The notes under the pieces are model-generated. The model saw nothing but the letters and a program-made list of their open reading frames with translations. It did no database searches and was not told the DNA's origin. The position numbers and the translations under genes were made by a program. Below are positions 49,701 through 58,953 of a stretch of DNA of 64,000 nucleotides, piece after piece (the stretch's first letter is position 1; each line of letters begins with the position of its first letter). The stretch is from Argopecten irradians (taxonomy: Eukaryota > Mollusca > Bivalvia > Pectinida > Pectinidae): the NCBI RefSeq assembly GCF_041381155.1, contig NC_091137.1, positions 21,311,655 to 21,375,654 on the forward strand, in the 5' to 3' direction.

Positions 49701-52700
49701 CAATCCACCAAATCACAGTAGAATTAAATGACAAACATATATACTGGTAATTAGCAATGGTATTAAATGTGCATTAAGTCACACGATCGATTTCAGACAT
49801 AACGCAGTTAGTAGATGCATTTCTGTTTGAAATAATATCTTATCACAGGAGTTTGACGTTCTGCCAATAATATAAAGTAAAAATATATAAAAAATATAGT
49901 ATATAGGGGTATTTTTTATATATATTTTTACTATATATTATTGAAAAAACGTCAAACTCCTGTGATCTTATTCGTATTGGTAGGGTTTATGAAAAAAGCC
50001 AGATATTTGAAAAGTGGGTTTGACCAGTAGACATTAGACGACCCAAATCGGGTTTTGAATAACATAATCAAAAACATATACGTCCGTGTTATAATATTCA
50101 TGTATACATATGTATGTGGTTCCAAACACAGTGGATATACAACGAACATGGATTATTATGAAAATTTTATTGTGTATAATTATGCAGTAATCGCGCAGAG
50201 GTTTTTTTATCTATTCTAAGACAGGTACATCAATATAAATATGGTATAAATCCCTATTTCCAAGCGCATCCCAAACTCATATCTGTGATTCTGGATACTA
50301 TTAAATAGGTATCGGACGTGTGCACAGGTATTTGTGACTTCAAAATCGATATTTACAAACAGATAGTTTATATTAGATGGCAGACACCGAAAATCGCCAC
50401 TCTAACTTATGCGAGTAGAGTTGATCCCATTGTCCTTGTGACGTCACAGGTCAGGGGTTCCGAATCGGGGTCAATGGCTTGGGGCTTCAGGTGTGTTCTA
50501 GAGAAAAGTCGCATTATCTCTAATACCGTACTCGCTATGAAACTCGTACTTTCTCCATTCTAAATTTTGTCCAATGATGCATTTATCAAGCTTTATATAC
50601 CAAACCATTCCGTGTACACTTTAAGGTGTACAGTCAAGCAGATGCAGTCGAAGCAGCTTAGTCTCCTTAGATCTACATTGTACCACTCAACAGAAGGAAA
50701 TTTCCCACTAGATAATCTAGTCTAGGTCAACAAGACAATCAATACACACTCACTCCATTAACATTACTCCCTCCTTCAAGAACATAAATTTCTTTTAACT
50801 TTCCCATATTAGAAGTGCACTCTATCCAGAGATGAGACATCTTTGATATAACATTGTAACTTTGTAAACAAAGCAAATTATCTAATATTTTATTATTATC
50901 ATATTAAGCAAATGAGCTCTGTTGTCTGGCTACATATAACGTATTCGACCCAACAAATGCCCCTTCCCCTTTTTAGGCTTCATTTCATTGTGTTTGTTTC
51001 CTTACTGATTTATTTTACAAATTGATTTACGACTTACTTTGTATGATAATTTTGTAAATGGCTAGTCAAGATTTTTTTCAAATAAGCGCCCCTAAAAGTT
51101 ATTTACTTCAAATTGTAAGCGCTCTGTGCGCTTATTGAGTCAAATACGGTAGATTTGGTACAGTACATGTTAGACTATTCGGGTCACACTTAATAACGAC
51201 AACAAACGACAACAAACGACAACACGTTAAATATAAGGAAAAGTTAGTGACAACACAAGATATGTCATTCAGTACATTAAAATGAATATTTCTACCAAGT
51301 TTTATGAAGATTGGAGCAAAAATGAAGGAATTAGAGCGATTTTGATATTCTGAAATCGGCCGCTGGTCAACGATAAATCGAGTGACAAGAGGTTTGCCGT
51401 GACGGTATACCGACAACACGTTGAAACATCGAAAATGTTTTAAAAACCTAACGACAACAGAAGATATTTTATTTGTCATACTATATTGCATCTATGTACA
51501 AAATTTCATTAAGATTGGAAAAAAATGAAGACTTTATACCTGTTTTAATGTTACGAGATCGGCGACTGGTCAGGTTTACTACCGACAACAGATCGACGAC
51601 TCACACACGCCTGTACACGCGTGTGTACGAGTGCATAGGGTCTCGATACTGTTTGTCTAAGCCATTATTGTGTAAACATCATTATAGTCGGTGTAGAACT
51701 CTAGGCCATACTCAATACACGAACACTTTTGAAGATAATTGTAAAAAAATTTCTTACATGTGGTTGAATCCAGATTTTTTTCTTAACATTCCACAAATAG
51801 ATGCTTTTATTAATAATTTCATGATTTGTTTACTTGTCAGCCTGTGTTTCAGCAGATTTGAGTACCCAAAATGGAACACCTCCTAAATAATTAAAGTTTG
51901 ATTAATAAATGTCCAGGCATGAAAAAAAATGTTTGAATTCATTTAAAGAAAGTTCAAACATATTTTAGTTTATTCAGGGCACATGTCTTTCAAAAATATT
52001 CCATTCAGCATTTATTTTCTCATTTTAAAATATATGGTGTTTTTAGGGGTGTCGCACGACGTTGTTTCCCGGAGTTTTTCAAAATTTCATTATTTTTAAA
52101 CACAGATAATAAGCAACTGGAAAGAAAATTGTCACAAAATAGTCAGCACCTTAGTTTTTGTTCAGGACTGTTATTGTTAGTTTAGATTGCAAACTGAAAA
52201 TTCTGTATCACATATTTTAAAAGTGTTTCATGCTTTTATTAATAATTTCATGATTTGTCTACTTGTCAGCCCTGTGTTTCAGCAGATTTGAGTACCCAAA
52301 ATGGAACACCTCCTAAATAATTAAAGTTTGATTAATAAATGTCCAGGCATGAAAAAAAATGTTTGAATTCATTTAAAGAAAGTTCAAACATATTTTAGTT
52401 TATTCAGGGCACATGTCTTTCAAAAATATTCCATTCAGCATTTATTTTCTCATCTTAAAATATATGGTGTTTTTAGGGATGTCGCACGACGTTGTTTTCC
52501 CGGAGTTTTTCAAAATTTCATTATTTTTAAACACAGATAATAAGCAACTGGAAAGAAAATTGTCACAAAATAGTCAGCACTTTAGTTTTTGTTCAGGACT
52601 GTTATTGTTAGTTTAGATTGCAAACTGAAAATTCTGTATCACATATTTTAAAAGTGTTTCATTTTGGGTAGCGTTCCAAATTGGGTAGCGTCACGTTAGT

Positions 52701-54427
52701 TTTTTCGTGTGTGTGTATTTTTAGCTGCGTAAATATTTTTATATTAATTCACTTTTTTTATTAACGCGGTAACTTTATTTAATACGTTTTATTTGAAAGA
52801 TTAAGTTTAAATATCTTGAATCCCGTCTTGCGGGCACACAAGATTTCGCTTGCGTATCGTAAGTTTTAATTTCGGGAAGCTTACAAATATTACGTTTATT
52901 TAACACTTTTTATTACTGAACTTACACATTTTATTTATTGAATGATTTTTACTGACACATACATACGTGTAATTCATTTGAAAAGTATTAGAAGGTCAAC
53001 GAATTTTAACTGTTACAACATCTTGAATCCCGTCTTGCGGGCACACAAGATATTTCGCAAACATATCGTAAAATGTCCAACTGATAATTTCGCAAACTTA
53101 TCGTTTAAAGTCTAACTGTTTAAGAGAAACACAATCCTTAAATATCTTGAACCCCGTCCTGCAGGCACACAAGATTTCGCTAAGACATTTTTTCTGTTTA
53201 GACGGACCGTGCGATTCTGTTCATTTCCACGTACACGTTTTCGTGTATCCGTTTTTTTTCGCGATGGCTGATGTTTTTGTAATAGTTAGCATTCCATTAG
53301 TGGAAGTTATAAGTTCCTTTTTCTGCTTCACAAGTTTCAAAAACTTGTGCACGTTCCGTTGTCGTTGTCTTTGTCTTTGGCAGTGTTCTCCAAAATACTG
53401 AACTTATTATCAAATGTTGCGCATGCGGAGCTAATTCGTACTCTCCTATTCCGTGACGCGATCTGCGCACGTGGTTGTACTTCGTGTTTTGTATGTGCTC
53501 TAATCGTTTTTCGAAATTTTCCAGTCACCAACAAGCTTTATGATGTCATTCATTGATTCGCAATTGTTGTTTTTCCAGCCTTTGGGTATATGGGGGCATC
53601 GTACTCGGGCCCCAACCACCCTGCGCCGGATAGTTAGTAAAGTTTTTTCAGACCAATATGTACCCATACGTTCACCATACATATTGTCGATTTTGCTTGA
53701 TACTGAATCAAATTCTTTGATAGTATCCAAATTGATCAGTCCATCCTCGCCAAAGATAGACGACATTATCGGCGCTTTTTCTTTGTCGTTCATTCATGCT
53801 CCCGAAAATATACGCAAATATTTTATACAAAAATGTACAATAAAAAAAACCATATAATAATGTATTTCTTAAGATAACATATGGGAAGTATACCGTCACG
53901 GCAAACCTCTTGTCACTCGATTTATCGTTGACCAGCGGCGATTTCATAATATTAAAATCGCTCTAATTCCTTCATTTTTGCACCAATCTTCATAAAACTT
54001 GGTAGAAATATTCATTTTAATGTACTGAATAACATATCTTGTGTTGTCACTAACTTTTCATTGTATTTAACGTGTTGTCGTTTGTTGTCGTTTGTTGTCG
54101 TTATTAAGTGTGACCGGACTATTCCATCAATGAGTCTAAGACTTACTCATTCTATTATATGTACATGTAGCTAGATAACAAGGCTCATTCCATGAATAAC
54201 GATGGTATTTCAACATGCTAGGCCAATCGACTGTTCATAGTATTTATCTCCATTTGCTTATATCAATAGACATCAGTTGAACTTTGACCTACCTCGTTGT
54301 ACTGTCGATAAATCTTTGCCACACAACCATCTTGTACTGATTCAGTAAAAAATTCGTAACCGTCTTCATTGATGTTCGGGTTCTGGAGCTCGTTACAAGC
54401 CTCTTCAAAGTCGGAATCTTGAAACAT
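34696..54427 (-). CDS. PCTP: PCTP/STARD2-like START-domain lipid transfer protein, six coding exons
   Basis: A cytosolic START-domain protein expected to carry phosphatidylcholine between membranes. Exons, in transcript order: 54427-54293, 39635-39518, 38426-38347, 37666-37492, 37058-36991, 34785-34696. All junctions are GT-AG and phases agree (0, 1, 0, 1, 0). Product: 221 aa, against 214 for human PCTP, starting MFQDSDFEEACNEL. Landmarks: TSGLYKYKVYGTLAGVSPEL (46-65), YRRQWDTYV, IYWNVNFPFPMSNRD (97-111), YIYLREL, RGVIRVDDY, YYDNPKGMIPTWLINWGAK (175-193), GVPAFL near the C-terminus. START alone spans the whole protein, with no signal peptide or extra domain. That fits PCTP better than STARD7 or STARD10. 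Intron 1 is about 14.7 kb and packed with mobile elements; intron 5 holds a 33-bp minisatellite. Exon 2's donor region is tandemly duplicated. Confidence 0.93.
35015..35325. repeat. Dispersed repeat C, copy 1 (in PCTP-like intron 5)
   Basis: TGATGGTCTAAGATAGGGTT through TCATTTCACTGTTTTGCTGT and AGAAGGTGATGATAAGTGTG. Matches the blocks at 39835-40425 in intron 1, same orientation. Confidence 0.75.
35345..36430. repeat. 33-bp minisatellite (in PCTP-like intron 5)
   Basis: Units of TTTATTGGACCATTACTAAA followed by TCAGGACCATAGA, 33 bp. Units are homogeneous at about 35720-36380 and degenerate at the left edge. A fragment of another repeat (TTTTACGACCCATGGACAAC) is embedded near 35600. Confidence 0.94.
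36991..37058 (-). CDS. PCTP: PCTP-like exon 5
   Basis: 68 nt, acceptor GGTCTTTCCAG, encoding AFMKYYDNPKGMIPTWLINW then GAK, donor AAG|GTAAGA. This is the most conserved START segment, leading into the C-terminal lid helix. Confidence 0.93.
37492..37666 (-). CDS. PCTP: PCTP-like exon 4
   Basis: 175 nt, acceptor AAAGAGCCAG, 58 codons from YIYLRELKEM to TDGQGGSK, donor AAAG|GTGAGC. Contains RGVIRVDDYLQSCVLSTDG, the core beta-sheet of the START fold. Confidence 0.92.
38074..38148. repeat. Short imperfect hairpin (intron 4-3 region)
   Basis: ATCAAGGATTTATAAGTGA and the complementary TCACTTATAAATCTTTGAT flank a loop of about 20 bases. Confidence 0.7.
38347..38426 (-). CDS. PCTP: PCTP-like exon 3
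   Basis: 80 nt, acceptor ACTTTTTTCAG, encoding ELFEKEDAGRKLIYWNVNFP and FPMSNRD. The donor GAT|GTATCC is weak, but the boundary falls exactly where the next exon resumes with YIYLRE. Confidence 0.88.
39165..39590 (-). repeat. 57-bp tandem repeat covering the exon 2/intron 1 junction of the PCTP-like gene
   Basis: The last 40 or so bases of exon 2, the donor GGTAAGT and about 10 bases of intron are repeated at exactly 57-bp spacing. Donor motifs GTCTGTGGTA read 5'-3' on the - strand end at 39515, 39458 and 39401. There follow a decayed copy at 39335 (GTGTTAAG, donor lost), a diverged one at 39275 and a remnant near 39200. The first three copies keep an unbroken frame (DLEYRRQWDTYVCGKYISI per unit). 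A stop at 39318-39320 closes the frame before the distal donor. Confidence 0.95.
39518..39635 (-). CDS. PCTP: PCTP-like exon 2 (canonical donor)
   Basis: Acceptor GCTTGCAG ends at 39636. The exon encodes TSGLYKYKVYGTLAGVSPEL and on to YRRQWDTYVC with one extra base, donor TGTG|GTAAGT. Using this donor joins WDTYV-C-ELFEKE, which aligns without gap to vertebrate PCTP. Further donors lie 57 and 114 bases downstream. Confidence 0.9.
39835..40425. repeat. Dispersed repeat C, copy 2, interrupted
   Basis: Left part 39835-39968 and right part 40205-40425 together match 35015-35325. The 240 bp between start and end with AATCACTGCA-type sequence: an insertion with GGGCCAAAATTTGGTCC inside. No ORF. 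Confidence 0.7.
40430..40660. repeat. Short dispersed repeat with TTAAAGTGTACACGG end, copy 1
   Basis: Starts TTAAAGTGTACACGGAACGG and contains GTGACGTCACGAGGACAA. Both occur in reverse order and orientation at 50425-50630. Confidence 0.6.
40661..41935. other. Intronic sequence of the PCTP-like gene, nothing recognised
   Basis: AT-rich intron 1 sequence with short open frames only and no repeat recognised. Confidence 0.5.
42460..45633. mobile_element. Pearl/Helentron-like element with ~156-bp tandem core (about 19 units)
   Basis: Left end ACAAGAGGCCCAGAGGGCC with a GGCCC-GGGCC hairpin, then CTCACCTGG. About 19 units of ~156 bp follow (AAGGATGTTTGTGGCCAAAT, TTGGGCCCCGCCCCTCCTGC). An ACGG/CGCCG microsatellite lies at 45546-45592. 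The right end is GGCCCTTCGGGCCAGGTGAG, then CTAAAAA. This order (short hairpin end, tandem core, ACGG tract, 3' hairpin) is that of bivalve pearl elements, now viewed as non-autonomous Helitron/Helentron relatives. It is inserted within the LINE at 41940-49437 with no obvious target duplication. Confidence 0.88.
46384..47601. repeat. 171-bp tandem repeat element, about six units, ACGG tract
   Basis: TTCAGCAATGTTTCCATGG recurs at 46571, 46741, 46912, 47083, 47253 and 47425 (spacing 170-172 bp). Units alternate between two subtypes (GGTACAAAAATATGATA and CACAAAAATCTGCCA), so the effective period is a dimer. It ends with GGACGGACGGACGGACGGA at about 47580-47597. The ACGG tract and placement inside the LINE parallel the pearl-like elements, but no terminal hairpins are clear. 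Confidence 0.85.
47676..49074. mobile_element. Pearl/Helentron-like element with ~157-bp tandem core (seven units)
   Basis: Left end ACAAGAGGCCCAGAGGGCC (as in 42460-45633), then TTCACCTG. Seven core units follow at 148-158 bp spacing (TATAAGGATGCTACCATTGC, GACCCCGCCCCTCAGGCCCC). Then ACGGACGCGGGACGCCGG repeats (48983-49030) and a right end CTCGGTCCTTTGGACCAGGT, GAGCTAAAAA. The core is a distant relative of the first element's. It splits the LINE exactly between NGKCSDF and TSHIGLMQGE. Confidence 0.88.
49438..49843. other. Intronic sequence, nothing recognised
   Basis: No gene, repeat or motif seen between the LINE 5' edge and the small MITE. Confidence 0.5.
49844..49964. mobile_element. hAT-like palindromic MITE, 121 bp
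   Basis: CACAGGAGTTTGACGTT and its reverse complement enclose an AT-rich, near-palindromic centre. ATCTTAT lies directly outside each end, giving a 7-base (probably decayed 8-base) target duplication. CACAG-type ends recall the hAT MITE at 30848. Confidence 0.85.
49965..51172. other. PCTP-like intron 1, no gene seen
   Basis: Holds the short repeat at 50425-50630. The 119-codon - strand frame at 51132-51491 overlaps the Mutator-like element's inverted repeat and is not coding. Confidence 0.5.
50425..50630. repeat. Short dispersed repeat with TTAAAGTGTACACGG end, copy 2 (reverse)
   Basis: TTGTCCTTGTGACGTCAC at the left and CCGTGTACACTTTAAGG at the right are the reverse complement of the blocks at 40430-40660. 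Confidence 0.6.
51801..52660. repeat. 429-bp tandem duplication inside the MULE
   Basis: ATGCTTTTATTAATAATTTC starts at 51801 and again at 52230. The two units differ at few positions. Non-coding in both. Confidence 0.93.
52812..53172. repeat. Three copies of a CTTGAATCCCGTCTTGCGGG hairpin
   Basis: At about 52817, 53022 and 53147. Each folds as CTTG..CCCG-loop-CGGG..CAAG. The third copy has compensating changes (CCTGCAGG), so the hairpin is kept. Confidence 0.8.
53500..53800 (-). pseudogene. MULE transposase C-terminal remnant
   Basis: The - strand frame reads MNDKEKAPIMSSIFGEDGLI, YGERMGTYWSEKTLLTIRRR and PKGWKNNNCESMNDIIKL. The WKNNNCES-MN segment is typical of the region after the DDE core in animal Mutator-like transposases (recalled pattern). 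The upstream DDE core is missing, replaced by non-coding duplicated DNA. Inactive. Confidence 0.55.
54293..54427 (-). CDS. PCTP: PCTP-like exon 1 (coding part)
   Basis: 45 codons, MFQDSDFEEACNEL to KIYRQYNE, ending at donor GAG|GTAGGT. The ATG at 54427-54425 is chosen because it is the only ATG in frame before the conserved START N-terminal helix; a longer open frame upstream begins with GTG and is not expected in an animal. Confidence 0.9.
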
Positions 54428-54536
54428 GTTGCTGTTGTACAAAGTATATTGCACTTAGTCCCGTTGTCAAGTCAATACAAAATGTCCTGGTAAAGTTCTA
54501 ACGTGCTTCAACGAGTTATCATGCTTGGCTTTGTTT

Positions 54537-54562
54537 ACTTCCGGATCTAAGGGTCATGCGCA
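54537..54562 (-). promoter_or_regulatory. Putative PCTP-like promoter: ETS and NRF-1-type sites
   Basis: On the - strand TGCGCATG (54562-54555) and CCGGAAGT (54544-54537) lie 110-135 bases upstream of the start codon. They match NRF-1 half-site and ETS consensus motifs common in TATA-less housekeeping promoters. No TATA box seen. Binding is inference. Confidence 0.4.
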
Positions 54563-54779
54563 GCAAAGTGATTAGACCTTCCGGCGGTGGAGGTGATTTC
54601 GTGTACGCCGTCCCCGATACCGTACCCGATCCCCGTACCAGGAATTATGTTTATTACATATTACTCGACAACAAAACAAGCTACAATAATAATTGTGGTA
54701 CGGTTAGATTTGGAATCCAATTTTACATCACTGTGTCAAATATCAACGCACAATTTTCTTCATTTTTCTCATAATTGAA

Positions 54780-55940
54780 AATATTCGTTTTTCAAGAGGT
54801 GATTTCTTGTACGCCGCAATCAACCGTGAAATTTCATTAATTTTGATGCATACTAGCTATTTAAAGGCTTTTCATAATATTTGTTGTATTCTTGTAATCA
54901 ATTATGCATATATGATTGATATTGCAAAGAAATTTTAAAGATTTCAGTTGATACATATGAAAAATTTTGCTTTTATCATGTATCACGGGTACCAAATACC
55001 AAATTTCCACTCACTTTAACCTGTAACTATGGCTATGTACATGTAGGTCATGCTTATATGCATGCATGTAATTCTGTTTTTATATTACGATTTTGTATAC
55101 CAAATTGTTGTGGTAACAGCTATAACAGGTAAACTCCGCCCTCAGTTGATTATCGCTGTTGCTAAACTCCGCCCACAGTTTGACTGACGCTGTTCCGAGT
55201 CGATAAACGCGCATACGACTGGTTGAAACTATCCACGTGATTTGTGGTTTTAATGATCCGAAAGGCAATTCCGGACGCTTGGACGCATTTCACTGTAGAT
55301 TATTGTAAAAAATCAGGGTTGACATTATAACATAACATAAAAGACATATGCATTTGATACCTGACTATATAATAGGCAAATAAATAAATAAATAATATTG
55401 TCAGGTTTAGCGGACTAGGTTTAGAGCAACTTGAATAAGCCCATTCATACAGTAATTAGTGACGTCACAATGGCCAGTTAAGCTCCGCCCACTGGTGGTC
55501 TAACTTTGGTGGTTTGTCTTTTTATTACTGTACAGTGTAAATTTTTACTTAATGATTCCTTCCTTATTTGCAGACCGATCCTTAAATGTCATACACAAAA
55601 AAGGAGATGGGATTATTCCCTTTCCAATGATGTCTTCCAATTTTCGCTGACATTTCTGTGTAGGTAGTAATCAACTTACCTGTATTTTCCCACTATACAT
55701 TGTATGTCTCTACTAAACCCAAGCCAATTTAGGCAAATTTTGTTCTGACCAGTGTGACGTCAGCCTGAATGACCTTATGTATGCTAATATCAATTGCAGC
55801 TAGAAACCATACAGTATCCTGTAATTATACACAATCCATGCATCACATCAATTGATTTGATATTTTTTTGTAAATGAAATTAAGTTTTAGCGAAGTCAAG
55901 ATTATGCCATAATGTATAACTATGCATCTTTAATTTACTG
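54780..55940. other. Upstream region, mobile-element end at 55402-55416
   Basis: CAGGTTTAGCGGACT at 55402-55416, preceded by ATAATAGGC, is an FB3-type terminus. The opposite end was not found, so this is a fragment or a different subfamily. TAAACTCCGCCC is repeated at about 55131 and 55163. No gene recognised. Confidence 0.5.
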
Positions 55941-56517
55941 TTAAAGGGGCAATTCATTCTACGAGAACATTAAAATTTGTATATATATCGGAAAACCCCC
56001 AGTTCTAATGGAAATTAGATCAGTCGGTTTTACTGTGATATGTCAGAAAATCCCATGGTGGTGAAATGCGTGTGAAATGTTCAAACACACTCGCTGTCCG
56101 CCATTACACATTGTGGTCGAATATCTTGTATGCCGAACCCAGTCCCTTGCTCGTAGAGTAATGCTACTTTTGTCTAGAACAGCTCAAATCGCTCTGACAG
56201 AAGTGTGTTTACCTTATTAGGTGAATTGTCTTGCCTGAAAAATCATTATATCACCTCCACAGTGGTTATGTAGTTAATTTGTTTAACGTGCGTGACTTTG
56301 GCTCGGATATTGGTACAGCGTACATATTGTACCTGCTTAATCGTATTGATCAACGATTTGTAATTACAACGGTATAAATTAAAATACTAAACAATGACGT
56401 GGAATTTGTCAATATCTTATGTTATATGTTTCATAAGGAATGTAGAACAATACATTTATGCCATATTTTGCTTCTTGGTTATGTAAAAGAATTAGCGTGA
56501 GTGAATTGTCCCTTTAA
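55941..56517. mobile_element. TTAA-flanked TIR element AAAGGGGCAATTCA
   Basis: TTAAAGGGGCAATTCATTC at the left and GAGTGAATTGTCCCTTTAA at the right: inverted ends with TTAA on both sides. 577 bp, no ORF, so a non-autonomous piggyBac/Kolobok-type element by target choice. It directly abuts the DIRS remnant. Confidence 0.82.
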
Positions 56518-57830
56518 AGCGACTGAAGAATCGGACGAGGATGATTTCCACGACTCATTCGGTGGAGCCGGGGACCGCCATGATGATGAACAAGTGACCC
56601 AGGACAAGGTTATATCTGCCGCCGACCACTTGGAAGCTACTGTTCATGAAAAATGCGACGACGATGTTGAGGCCCTTGAGGCTAAGTTAGAAACTTAGAA
56701 AAGAACGTCGGAAGATTGAATTGCACCGGGCTATAGGAGAGGAGACCCAGACTATCCAGACAATGCTCATCAAGCCTAAAGTCCACAACAAGCGCTGGCA
56801 CCTACCTCCAGTGTTGCACCTACCAGCTCGTCATCCTCATCACCTGCAGGTGAGCTTGCCAACTTGTTAAAAAAATTGTGCAAACACCAGATAAGTCCCC
56901 CAAGGCGTTGCAGATTGTTGGTTTTTTATGGTCAGATGCGTTGGTACAAAACAACACCGCGTCACGCAAATCACTTGATAAGATTACAATTGAGGAATGG
57001 GGCTTTGCAAATGTGGAAATTATGCAAGAACTGATAAAAAAGATGCCTTGGCTAAAGTGGACATGTACTTAAAATACACGTCAGACATTTTCCGCCTCGC
57101 ATCAAGATACGTGTGGTATTCCAATAGCACCACTCTCCAACTGTTTATGTCCAGAAGAGCGGGCGTGTCTGTTACCAGATGATTTTGAGTACAGGGATTT
57201 TTTATTGGACGGAATCCAACACGGCTTCAAATTAAGTACTGTATATGGACCACATTTCCCGGTCGATCGAGACAATTATTCTGCTCACATGTTTAGCGAA
57301 AAGAAATTGAGGTTGGTAACTATGCCGTTACAAAACCTCCACCGACAATTGTAAACTCCATCGGTGCCATACCTAAAGCTAATGGAGACATAAGAATTAT
57401 CCCCGACACCAGTCAGCCGGAAGGATGTTCCCTCAACTCGTATACGTCTGACACTAGCTTAGAATATATGGACCTGCGACATACTATACAGTTGATTAGG
57501 CCAATTTCCTGGCTAAAGTGGATTTAAAAAGTGCTTATAGGTCTGTTAGGTGTCACCATTCCGAACATCATTTGACTGGCCTTAAATGGACATTTTCAGG
57601 GGATAATGAGCCCACCTTTATGTATGATGCAAAACTCCCGTTTGGTCATGCACGTAGTCTCAAAATTTTCCAAAACCTCGCTGCAGCCGTTTGTTATATT
57701 ATGAAGATTAGGTACAATATCACTTGTATTGCCTATTTAGATGATTTTCTTGTAATTGAAAAAAAAGTTTTGACGCTTGTAAAAGGGGTCTTGCATTTTT
57801 ATTGAGTACCCTCCGTATCCCCTCCCACAC
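56518..57830 (+). pseudogene. DIRS-type (tyrosine-recombinase) retrotransposon remnant: gag-like and RT
   Basis: Shifting frames spell an acidic gag-like start (ESDEDDFHDSFGGAGDRHDD), then EWGFANVEIMQELIKK and YLKYTSDIFRLASRYVWYSN, then the RT. RT landmarks: IPKANGDIRIIPDTSQPEG (~57370), KVDLKSAYRSVRC (~57510, catalytic Asp), GLKWTFSG, LPFGHARS (~57640) and YLDDFLV (~57733, the YxDD box). KVDLKSAYR with LPFGA-like and YLDDFL(V) is the DIRS pattern. Recombinase and terminal repeats are absent. Multiple stops; inactive. The intact RT core frame is 57518-57805. Confidence 0.85.
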
Positions 57831-58676
57831 TCCCAGTAGCATTACTGAGGACATTCGGTATTTTTACCTCGCTTGCCAATGTGTTAAAACACTTGTTCTT
57901 TTTATTATTCTAGTCAAATTGTACTAAACCGTACATTATATTCTATTACCTGTATTCCTCTATGATTTTGTGTTGGGGTCTGTATTTGTACTTAAATTTT
58001 TTTTTTTTTTTTTTTTTTTTTGGGGGGGGGGGGGGTTCTGAGTTTATTGTTGTGGGTTCGGCCCTTACCTCAAGGTCAATATATTTGCTAATTTTGAACT
58101 ATTGTCTTGCTGTTATTTTCGACTACTGTTCTGGGACGAGGTAAAGTTCTAATTTATAGGGATGTTCAAGGTAGCGCGTTAGGACTACATGTAGAATATG
58201 TCTGTACCCAATTGCGTTCATACCACCTTTAACGCATTCAAAACACTGTTTAATCCATATATTTACATAATTTGTCTACTTTTGCTTGTTCACCGTCAAA
58301 TTTAAAACGGTGTTTGCTGTCATGGTGGGTAACTACATTGAACGGTAGTCAGGCAATCTCTCTCAGGGTGCATCGCGTTCCCGTCCCCATATTTTATGTA
58401 AATGTGGGGACCGCAATGAACTCTGGGAGATATTGGTAGCAGGATAACCGAATGTATATGTAGTTCCGAATCTTGAACGTCATATTTGCTTACTAAGATA
58501 TAACAATGGTAACATTCAGATGTTTTAAAAACAAGTTTTTTTTTCCAATTTAGAAATATGATTACAAATTAATTAAGTCCATTTTCAGGTAACTATGGCG
58601 GAACTAAGTATTGCTGTCAGGGTAGTGATCCACAACAGAAAAAAATAAGATAAGTCAGTGAATGGTGGGAGATAAC
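57831..58676. other. No gene; T25-G14 tract at 57997-58035
   Basis: A run of about 25 T is followed directly by 14 G. The rest shows no repeat or coding potential. Confidence 0.6.
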
Positions 58677-58800
58677 ATAGTTTAAAATCAACCCGAGCTG
58701 AATGTATGTCATGAATGTGTCGGTCTGAAAATGAGATATATACATGTACATGTACACATTCTTGACATACATTCAGCAGCTTGGGTTGATTTTAAACTAC
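58677..58800. mobile_element. Palindromic MITE-like hairpin
   Basis: TAGTTTAAAATCAACCCGAG and its inverted CAGCTTGGGTTGATTTTAAA extend inward through GAATGTATGTCA..GAATGTGT: arms of about 45 bp. No clear target duplication. Confidence 0.72.
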
Positions 58801-58953
58801 GTTTTCCGAACATTCTTGCCCCCCTCCCCCACCTAGCTGATGGTCCCGACCACTGTTTACTACAATAACAATGTTTGAACACTAATTCTGTTTTGATATG
58901 AAATACATATTTAAGTTAAATATATAAATCTAATGACAACTCTTATTGTTATT

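Larger units (their letters stand above)
51181..54116. mobile_element. Mutator-like (MULE) transposon with ~225-bp terminal inverted repeats
   Basis: TIRs run inward from GGTCACACTTAATAACGACA at both ends (51181 to about 51405, and about 53885 to 54116), including ACAACAAACGAC repeats and CGGCAAACCTCTTGTCACTC. GACTATTC at 51173-51180 and 54117-54124 is an 8-bp target duplication (9 bp if an edge base mutated). Long TIRs, this duplication length and a transposase remnant inside point to a Mutator-like element. It lies about 170 bp into intron 1 of the PCTP-like gene. Confidence 0.9.

Noticed and set aside
51473..51886. 137-codon + strand frame
   Set aside because: Runs out of the MULE terminal repeat into duplicated non-coding DNA; no motif.
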